A stretch of 7,876 nt of DNA from a bacterium (GTDB lineage: Bacteria; Verrucomicrobiota; Verrucomicrobiia; Methylacidiphilales; Verrucolacustridaceae), in the NCBI GenBank assembly GCA_009921985.1, contig RFWS01000047.1, positions 1 through 7,876 on the forward strand. Reading direction: 5' to 3'. The notes beneath the pieces are model-generated. The model did not search any database. It was given only the letters and a program-made list of their open reading frames with translations, and had not been told where the DNA came from. The translations under genes and the position numbers were made by a program. Positions 6,589-7,876 of this stretch are shown here, piece after piece (the first letter of the stretch is position 1; the number at the start of each line of letters is the position of its first letter).

Positions 6589-6604
6589 CACAAAGCCTTG
6601 TGTT
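6587..6604 (+). terminator. Possible weak terminator hairpin after the platform operon
   Basis: AACACAA-AGCC-TTGTGTT makes a 7-bp stem with a 4-nt loop, starting on the stop codon of the preceding gene. A second small hairpin AGACA-AGG-TGTCT lies at 6616-6628. Stems are AT-rich and the downstream bases (TGGCCTTTAAT) are a poor U-tract, so termination is uncertain. Confidence 0.35.
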
Positions 6605-6631
6605 TGGCCTTTAATAGACAAGGTGTCTTAT

Positions 6632-6663
6632 TTGTAAATTGTTCTCAATAAGAGCTATATAAT
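6632..6663 (+). promoter_or_regulatory. Candidate promoter for the secretin gene
   Basis: A perfect TATAAT lies at 6658-6663 in the 149-bp gap before the secretin gene. The best upstream -35-like matches are poorly spaced: TTGTAA at 6632-6637 (20-nt spacer) and TTGTTC at 6639-6644 (13 nt). The region is about 27% GC over 6601-6720, unlike the rest of the cluster. Transcription would start near 6670 and leave a leader of about 68 nt. A second, weaker candidate is TTGACT at 6701-6706 with TAATTC at 6723-6728, which would give an almost leaderless mRNA. Confidence 0.4.
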
Positions 6664-6725
6664 CAAAGCCTTACTTTTTAAGTTTTTATACAGAAAATTA
6701 TTGACTAGATATTGTGTGTGTTTAA

Positions 6726-6742
6726 TTCATTAGTTTAATGAA
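6726..6742. promoter_or_regulatory. Inverted repeat covering the secretin start codon
   Basis: TTCATTA-GTT-TAATGAA has perfect 7-bp arms and a 3-nt spacer; the ATG at 6738-6740 is inside the right arm. As RNA it could pair over the start codon, and as DNA it could be an operator. It is AT-rich, so the RNA stem would be weak. No Shine-Dalgarno sequence is visible before this ATG. Confidence 0.4.
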
Positions 6743-7876
6743 GTCCACTAGTCTATGGATTCTAGGAGTTTGTGTGCTTTTCTCCCTCAAGGCGGAGCGC
6801 CTGGTGGCTCAACCCATCTCCATGAGCGCGCCCATTTCTTCCGGGGCTTATCCTGACGAAACCACCAAGGGAGCGCGCCTTCAGACGAGGGGAAGCCCAG
6901 ATGAAAAAAAGCCGGAAGCTTCCCTGGTTATCGAGGAGCTCATTAAAAAACAGCGAAAGGCCCGTTCCGAAAATAACGTGGAGCAGGAAAAACAATACCT
7001 CATTGAACTAATCCGTCTGGATCCGCTGAACCCGGTCTATCGTGCCCGCCTGGACGAATTGGGGGGAATGCAGCCCCAAGCCGAACTTCCCGGTCGGATG
7101 AAGGTGCCTCCGCCTCCGCCGGCCAAGCCCGTGCCTCCGCCGGATCCGAATCGTTACGAGTTTGCCGTGGAAAATGTGCCGGCCCAGGTGGCGCTCTCCC
7201 TGGTCACGCACCTGCAGAGCCTGAAGACCACGGATCCGACCTGGAACACCTCGACGGTGGAAATCATCCCGGTGGATGAGGTCGAGGCGGAAAAAAAGAT
7301 GCAGGATGGTATGCCGGACAAGGCGGTGGGCGGATCGAAGCTGCAGAACCTTTACATCGATAATCTCACCTTGGGGCAGGGGCAGGCCTTGATGACTTTT
7401 TGGACCAGCGTGCAGTCCACCATGCCGGACGAGGTGGGAACTTTGACGCCGAAGCTGGCGCCGTGGAAGCCGGAATCGGAGGATAAGAAATCCGTCGGCA
7501 AGCTGAGCCAGCTCATCGCCAAAAAGAAGACGCGGAGCGGCAACCGTAACTCCGGGGACATCCTTTATAGCTTTACCGCAAAGGATATGGAGATCACCGA
7601 TGCGCTGGCCTTGTTCGCCCGGCTGAATGACTTGAATATTGTGCCGAATCCCGAAGTGAAGGGAACCGTCACGGTGGATTTCCGCGGGTTGAATCTGGAC
7701 AAGGCGATGGAGGCCATTTTGGAGGCCAAGGGGTTTTTCGCCGAGGAGGAAGGGGGGCTGATTCGGGTGAAGGGATTGGAGACCAGGTATTATGTGCTCG
7801 ATTATTTGCGGATTCAGCGGCAGGGGCAGGTCCAGACCGAAGCGGATATTTCGAATATTGCCAATTCCGGGGGTGG
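6738..7876 (+). CDS. Secretin (GspD/PilQ-type outer-membrane channel), N-terminal part; 3' end outside window
   Basis: Open for 379 codons to the window edge. A Sec signal peptide is visible (MKSTSLWILGVCVLFSLKAERLVAQP), with cleavage likely after Ala24 or Ala19. Residues 62-108 form a charged helical stretch ending in QYLIELIRLDPLNPVYRARL, which looks like one TPR-like unit. A proline-rich linker follows (122-137), then an unassigned region (139-270). Residues 275-347 match a secretin N0/STN-type domain: ILYSFTAKDMEITDALALFA, then LNIVPNPEVKGTVTVDFRGL and LDKAMEAILEAKGF. YYVLDYLRIQRQG (351-363) then resembles the entry into further secretin N-domains. The channel-forming C-terminal domain lies beyond the window. 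An in-frame TAA at 6723 leaves ATG 6738 as the only start that keeps the signal peptide. The product would receive the C-like and pseudopilin proteins at the outer membrane. GspD and PilQ cannot be separated from this part. Confidence 0.85.
   Translation, partial: MKSTSLWILGVCVLFSLKAERLVAQPISMSAPISSGAYPDETTKGARLQTRGSPDEKKPEASLVIEELIKKQRKARSENNVEQEKQYLIELIRLDPLNPVYRARLDELGGMQPQAELPGRMKVPPPPPAKPVPPPDPNRYEFAVENVPAQVALSLVTHLQSLKTTDPTWNTSTVEIIPVDEVEAEKKMQDGMPDKAVGGSKLQNLYIDNLTLGQGQALMTFWTSVQSTMPDEVGTLTPKLAPWKPESEDKKSVGKLSQLIAKKKTRSGNRNSGDILYSFTAKDMEITDALALFARLNDLNIVPNPEVKGTVTVDFRGLNLDKAMEAILEAKGFFAEEEGGLIRVKGLETRYYVLDYLRIQRQGQVQTEADISNIANSGG

Noticed and set aside
6589..6737. tRNA or small RNA gene in the AT-rich gap
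   Set aside because: No cloverleaf, no TTCRA-type T-loop and no strong structure beyond two short hairpins; promoter and terminator signals are a simpler reading.
7107..7143. CCTCCGCC repeats as a possible CRISPR or satellite
   Set aside because: They code the proline-rich linker of the secretin (PPPPPAKPVPPP); there is no regular repeat-spacer pattern.
7008..7561. Short minus-strand open frames opposite the secretin gene
   Set aside because: They lie under a continuous plus-strand frame with a signal peptide and a secretin N-terminal domain.

Overview
The window carries one continuous plus-strand gene cluster for a type II secretion / type IV pilus-like machine. It is GC-rich (about 70% in hand-counted stretches of the conserved genes) apart from two AT-rich patches. 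The likely host is a Gram-negative-type bacterium of the PVC superphylum, most plausibly Verrucomicrobiota. The grounds are the prepilin signal with Ala before the cleavage site (RALTLVEV), a large Thr-Asn-rich pseudopilin, several start codons with no Shine-Dalgarno sequence, and divergent inner-membrane platform genes. This placement is an inference from style and was not tested by a search.

Layout. 1-1070: 3' part of a GspE/PilB-family assembly ATPase whose beginning lies outside the window. 1091-2329: GspF/PilC-type inner-membrane platform protein. 2332-4026: an unusual 564-residue pseudopilin-like protein with one prepilin signal, two homologous globular modules in tandem and an AT-rich third region. 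4049-5452: a GspL-like protein (PilM-like actin fold joined to a PilN-like membrane and periplasmic part). 5436-6065: a GspM/PilO-like protein. 6058-6588: a small GspC/PilP-like membrane-anchored protein. After a 149-bp AT-rich gap with possible terminator and promoter signals, 6738-7876 holds the 5' part of a secretin gene that runs off the window. No gene-free stretch exceeds 149 bp and no minus-strand gene is supported.

How the genes fit together. The ATPase and GspF-like protein would drive pseudopilin assembly in the inner membrane. The L-, M- and C-like proteins would bridge the cytoplasmic ATPase to the periplasm, and the secretin would form the outer-membrane channel. The first six genes are tightly packed, with gaps of 20, 2 and 22 nt and then overlaps of 17 and 8 nt, so they are probably co-transcribed. 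The secretin gene may have its own promoter.

The part most worth following up is the pseudopilin at 2332-4026. It has an internal duplication, and its GC content falls step by step from module 1 to module 2 to the C-terminal region, which suggests a composite gene.
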